Shown here: positions 60,841 to 64,000 of the stretch, one piece after another
Position numbering within the stretch: the first letter of the stretch is position 1
Layout of the letters: each line of letters starts with the position of its first letter
Source: Desulfobacteraceae bacterium
Lineage (GTDB): Bacteria > Desulfobacterota > Desulfobacteria > Desulfobacterales > Desulfobacteraceae
Direction of reading: 5' to 3'
Length of the DNA: 64,000 bases
Assembly: GCA_016744295.1 (NCBI GenBank)
Contig: JADGEQ010000004.1
Location: forward strand, 1-64,000
Notes under the pieces: generated by a model
What the model was told of the DNA's origin: nothing
Database searches by the model: none
What the model saw: the letters and a program-made list of their open reading frames with translations, nothing else
Position numbers and translations under genes: made by a program

Positions 60841-63030
60841 TTAGGTTTCCGATAATTTGAAAATATCATGGATGTCAAGGATCAGTCCAACCCTGCCGTC
60901 GGCCAGGATGGCACCGCCTGAAAAGCCATGGATGCCCTCAAAATTTGGCCCAAGGCTTTTGATAACATATTCATCTTTTCCCAGAAGCTCGTCAATGATA
61001 AGGGCTTTTTGCTCATCCTTTGATTCCACCACAACGGCCAGGCAGTCCCACACGTTTTTTGAATCCTTTTTGTCTGTATACAGCTCTTTGAGGTGAACCA
61101 CGGGAATGAGCCTGTCTCTTTCCTGAAGAATTTCTCCCTTGCCTTCAACCGTGTAACAATTTTCTTTATCCGGTTTGAATGCCCGCTGGATTGCAGTGGT
61201 GGGAATGACATATCTTTCATCTCCCACCCGAATCAGCATGCCGTCTATAATGGCAAGGGTCAGGGGTAAACTGATGGTAAATTTTGTCCCCCTGCCTTTT
61301 CTTGAGTCAATTTTTAATTGCCCTCTGAATTTTTCAATACCGGATTTAACAACATCCATTCCCACACCTCTTCCCGAGACATCGGTAATCTCTTTGGCGG
61401 TTGAAAATCCCGGTTGAAGGATCAGGTCATAAATCTGTGCGTCGGTGAGGAGTTCATTTTTAGAGACAAGACCTGACTCTTTTGCCTTTTCAAGGATTCG
61501 ATCCCGGTCAAGGCCCTTGCCGTCATCTTCAATTCCGATGATGATATGTCCGCCCTTGTGAAAGGCAGACAAATGGATATTCCCCTGTTCTGGCTTCCCT
61601 TGATTCCGACGATTGATCGTGGGTTCAATGCCATGGTCCACGGAATTTCGAATCATGTGTACCATGGGTTCATAAAGGGCATCCACAACATTTCGGTCAA
61701 TCTCAGTTTCCTCCCCGTTCATATGAAGGTTGACTTCCTTGTCTGATTTTCTGGCAAGATCCCTGACCAGGCGAATCATTTTCATGAAAGTGGATTTGAT
61801 GGGGATCATGCGCATGGACATGGCAATATGCTGCATATTGGAGACGATTTGGCCCAAATGATTCACACTCTGGGTGAGAGAGGGATCCATGGAGACTTTT
61901 TGGCGGAGCATGGATTGGGCAATCACAAGCTCTCCTGCATAGTCAACCAGATCATCCAGTTTTTCCGTATTGACTTTTACCTGGATGCCCACTTTTTTCT
62001 TGTATGTTTTCTGCTCCATCAATGCCTGTGCTATCTGGCCCGGAGCGACCTTTTCTTCTTCGACCAGCATTTCACCGATTTTTTTTCCGGGTTGTTTTTT
62101 CTGGGACTCAAGGGTTTGGTCGAGGCTCGCCTGATCAACCACGCCACTTTTAACCAAAATTTCTCCCAACGGTTTTTTATCTTCCCTGCCCAACTCTTTT
62201 TGGAGGGTTTGTAATTTGTTCCGTAACCCATTGATATTAATATCATGGTCCGGCTGCCGCACTCCTTTTTCGGCCCCTTGTTTTACCCGGTTCACCAGTT
62301 GTTTGAGTATGTCAACGGATTCAAGAATGGCATCTGTGGCGACCTCATTGATTAAAAATTCATCGCTTCGGGCACTGTCCAGAAGGTTTTCCGTTGCATG
62401 GGCAAGCTGGTTGATTTTTGTTAAGGACAAAAATCCGGCAACACCTTTGATGGTATGGAAGGGGCGGAAAATATTATTGATAATTTCCTTGTCAGCGGGG
62501 TCCTGTTCAAGTTCAATCAAGTGGACCTCAATGTTGTCCAAATTTTCTTCTGCTTCTGCAACAAAATCGGTCATGATTTCCATGTCGTCATCTGATATGG
62601 GTTCAAACTCTCCAGGGGGTTCTTCTTTGATTTCTGTTGTTTGAGTTTCTATTTCCGATTTTGCGGGTAGGTTGATATTCTCCTTTAAAATGGATGCATC
62701 CAGAATCTGGATAACATCGGCAGTCTCAAAGATGAATTCAACCCCTTTTTTCATATGCCGATAAATGGCCCCAAGCAGGAGGAGGGCATCTTCAACCGGC
62801 TTGAGATTTCCCATGCTTTCAAGGGTCATGTTTTCAACATAATTCAGGCAGGATTCGGTAACCTGATAAAAGGTATTGGATTCTGCCTTTTTTGCAGCTA
62901 TTGATAGTTCGCCTAGAAGCATCAGCATACTGCCCAGATCCGGTGTATCCCCGGGACAAAACTCGGCGATTAAAACTGAAAAACGCTTTAACAGGCCAGC
63001 GATCTGTTCAAGGGTCTCTTTATTTTCCAA
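60841..63030 (-). CDS. CheA-like histidine kinase with Hpt and MshEN-like insert
   Basis: A 729-residue kinase counted from the TTG at 63030, which follows GGAGG by 7 bases; a longer frame to 63090 has no such site. Residues 1-130 are helical and unassigned. The Hpt (P1) domain follows with the phosphorylated H192 in FRPFHTIKG. Residues of about 287-342 form two repeats, PLGEILVKSGVVDQASLDQT and KIGEMLVEEEKVAPGQIAQA, that resemble the MshEN domain of type II secretion and c-di-GMP-binding proteins. Then come the dimerisation region, the ATP domain (VHMIRNSVDHGIE, EDDGKGLD, GRGVGMDVV) and a CheW-type C-terminal domain. No receptor, CheW or CheR/CheB is adjacent; a CheY-like gene follows. Confidence 0.92.
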   Translation of the reverse strand: MENKETLEQIAGLLKRFSVLIAEFCPGDTPDLGSMLMLLGELSIAAKKAESNTFYQVTESCLNYVENMTLESMGNLKPVEDALLLLGAIYRHMKKGVEFIFETADVIQILDASILKENINLPAKSEIETQTTEIKEEPPGEFEPISDDDMEIMTDFVAEAEENLDNIEVHLIELEQDPADKEIINNIFRPFHTIKGVAGFLSLTKINQLAHATENLLDSARSDEFLINEVATDAILESVDILKQLVNRVKQGAEKGVRQPDHDININGLRNKLQTLQKELGREDKKPLGEILVKSGVVDQASLDQTLESQKKQPGKKIGEMLVEEEKVAPGQIAQALMEQKTYKKKVGIQVKVNTEKLDDLVDYAGELVIAQSMLRQKVSMDPSLTQSVNHLGQIVSNMQHIAMSMRMIPIKSTFMKMIRLVRDLARKSDKEVNLHMNGEETEIDRNVVDALYEPMVHMIRNSVDHGIEPTINRRNQGKPEQGNIHLSAFHKGGHIIIGIEDDGKGLDRDRILEKAKESGLVSKNELLTDAQIYDLILQPGFSTAKEITDVSGRGVGMDVVKSGIEKFRGQLKIDSRKGRGTKFTISLPLTLAIIDGMLIRVGDERYVIPTTAIQRAFKPDKENCYTVEGKGEILQERDRLIPVVHLKELYTDKKDSKNVWDCLAVVVESKDEQKALIIDELLGKDEYVIKSLGPNFEGIHGFSGGAILADGRVGLILDIHDIFKLSET

Positions 63031-63177
63031 AATGTTTCCTCCAAATTGTGTTCCTAGGGCATCGTTAATCAGGACAGCACCGTTTGTCAAGAATTTTAAC
63101 CAATTGATTGGTTTCCGCTTTGGTCACATAATCCTCTGTCTGGACTTTGTTACATTAGGCAATCATCTGGGTATTGA

Positions 63178-63795
63178 TCAAGGCAATTTTTTTCTCCATT
63201 GCCGGGGGCTTATATAGGCGGTTCCCTGACGCCACATCCCTTTTTGAGACTGTTTCGCCAATTTTTCTGCTTGAAAATAGAGATCTGAATTGAATTCATT
63301 GGGCTGTTTCCCTCTGTACACTTCCGCCAGACCAGATCGAACGATTTCAAGGTTTACATTGGTTGAACCGACAAAAACTTCTGCCAATACCCGATTATAG
63401 CCACCGGTACCATATTGTTTTAAGCCAATTGTCTTTTCATGTATGAGCCGGCTCAGTTTTTGTTTTGCCTCTTGGCTGTAAGGTTGATTTTTTTGTTTTT
63501 TTTTGCCCAGCTCAGGGGTGTCAATACCCACCAGTCGTATTTTAAATTTCAGCCCAAATCCTTCTGCCTGGATTGTATCTCCATCAAATATTTTGGTGAC
63601 CTTGAATTGATGTCCCCTGGGAAGAATAAATTTATCTTCAAAGAGCTGCTGTGTTTCCCTATCTTGTGGCGGAGCAATGTTACTGAAGTGTTTAACGCCA
63701 TCGGGATCGGTCCAGGAATACATGAACCCGGATAATACAGCGCATGCAAGAAGCCCAGATAAAACCATACAGATTGTTTTAAAAACTGGAGACAT
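63178..63795 (-). CDS. thermonuclease-type (SNase) protein with N-terminal DUF4124
   Basis: A 205-residue exported nuclease. An N-terminal signal or anchor helix (VLSGLLACAVLSGFMYS) is followed by a DUF4124-like segment, SWTDPDGVKHFSNIAPP. The nuclease domain has KVTKIFDGDTIQAEGFGLKF, RLVGIDTPELG with the catalytic Arg and acids, and GGYNRVLAEVFV with the second catalytic Arg. It ends KGMWRQGTAYISPRQW. It probably degrades nucleic acids outside the cytoplasm. The start at 63795 has GGAG just before it; 63807 is the alternative. It lies 147 bases upstream of the CheA-like gene. Confidence 0.88.
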   Translation of the reverse strand: MSPVFKTICMVLSGLLACAVLSGFMYSWTDPDGVKHFSNIAPPQDRETQQLFEDKFILPRGHQFKVTKIFDGDTIQAEGFGLKFKIRLVGIDTPELGKKKQKNQPYSQEAKQKLSRLIHEKTIGLKQYGTGGYNRVLAEVFVGSTNVNLEIVRSGLAEVYRGKQPNEFNSDLYFQAEKLAKQSQKGMWRQGTAYISPRQWRKKLP

Positions 63796-63968
63796 GGATT
63801 GCTCCATTTTGGATCGATTTTTATTGAATATTTTTTGTCTGGATCTAGGTTACCTGGACCCGTTTTTCCGGGTCTGGTAAAAGTATAACCAAAACAGCTG
63901 AGACAGGCAAGTTAGTTTTGGTTTATTCAGTAATATGAAACTTGCAAACGGGTCTTCATTTCAGGCAA

Positions 63969-63998
63969 GAAAAAAACAGGGCCTTAAAAAAGACCCTG
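63969..63998 (-). terminator. rho-independent terminator of a leftward gene beyond the right edge
   Basis: On the minus strand CAGGGTCTT pairs with AAGGCCCTG (63998-63990 with 63985-63977) around a TTTT loop, then seven T follow (A-run 63970-63976). No gene in the window ends here, so it must serve a gene coming from the right. Confidence 0.85.
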
Positions 63999-64000
63999 CC

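Noticed and set aside
63857..63874. GACCCG-CGGGTC hairpin as terminator
   Set aside because: No T-run follows in either direction and no gene ends there.

Overview
This 64 kb stretch looks like chromosome of an anaerobic, Gram-negative, sulfate-reducer-like deltaproteobacterium of the Desulfobacteraceae type (Desulfobacula/Desulfospira/Desulfobacter relatives). That is inference from content: a multiheme cytochrome c3-type protein, sigma-54 enhancer-binding regulators beside acyl-CoA degradation genes, CoA ligases, a c3-free outer-membrane porin, lipoprotein machinery and moderate GC with AT-rich spacers. I found no rRNA, tRNA, CRISPR array, phage or intact insertion sequence.

Layout. 0-2 kb: a leftward gene cut by the window edge, with a divergent GAF/sigma-54 activator and a -24/-12 promoter between them. 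2-6.2 kb: yjbQ, transketolase, a radical SAM protein and a DUF4136 lipoprotein, all leftward. 5.5-11.7 kb: an AT-rich accessory patch with a GT1-type glycosyltransferase, a membrane-anchored hexapeptide acyltransferase, a ThiF-nitroreductase fusion and a divergent LuxI/FeeM-like acyltransferase; this is the least understood part of the window. 11.9-18.3 kb: a leftward block hsp20-lon-rlpA-gmhB-recD2 with a strong promoter and inverted repeats in front of hsp20. 18.4-23 kb: a PAS histidine kinase, then lnt-prfB (with the RF2 programmed frameshift) and an HD-domain gene. 23-30 kb: porin, cyclic-nucleotide-binding protein, small orphans, uvsE, an MBL-fold lipoprotein and an SDR-DUF2867 protein.

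30-36 kb: a second, paralogous GAF/sigma-54 activator faces an operon for 3-hydroxyacyl-CoA dehydrogenase, a large acyl-CoA dehydrogenase and a thiolase, with a -24/-12 promoter in between. 36-40 kb: NUDIX protein, glnA (also with a -24/-12 promoter) and succinate-semialdehyde-type dehydrogenase. 40.4-46.3 kb: a double-Cache histidine kinase, a NarL-type regulator, a permease and an acyl-CoA ligase, which read together as sensing, import and CoA activation of an external carboxylate. 46.4-53.1 kb: mtnA, a DUF2959 lipoprotein, DUF169 protein, nhaA, an eight-heme c3 duplication, a methyltransferase and a small orphan.

53-57 kb: GntR/UTRA regulator-trpB-trpA followed by an SDR. 57-59.5 kb: TrmB-like regulator and ornithine-type aminotransferase with a palindromic operator. 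59.5-64 kb: ssb, a CheY-like regulator, a CheA-like kinase carrying an MshEN-like double repeat, a DUF4124-nuclease fusion, and the terminator of a leftward gene lying beyond the right edge.

Gene starts were moved from the longest possible reading frame whenever a clear ribosome-binding site or a stop/start overlap decided it; this is stated in each entry.
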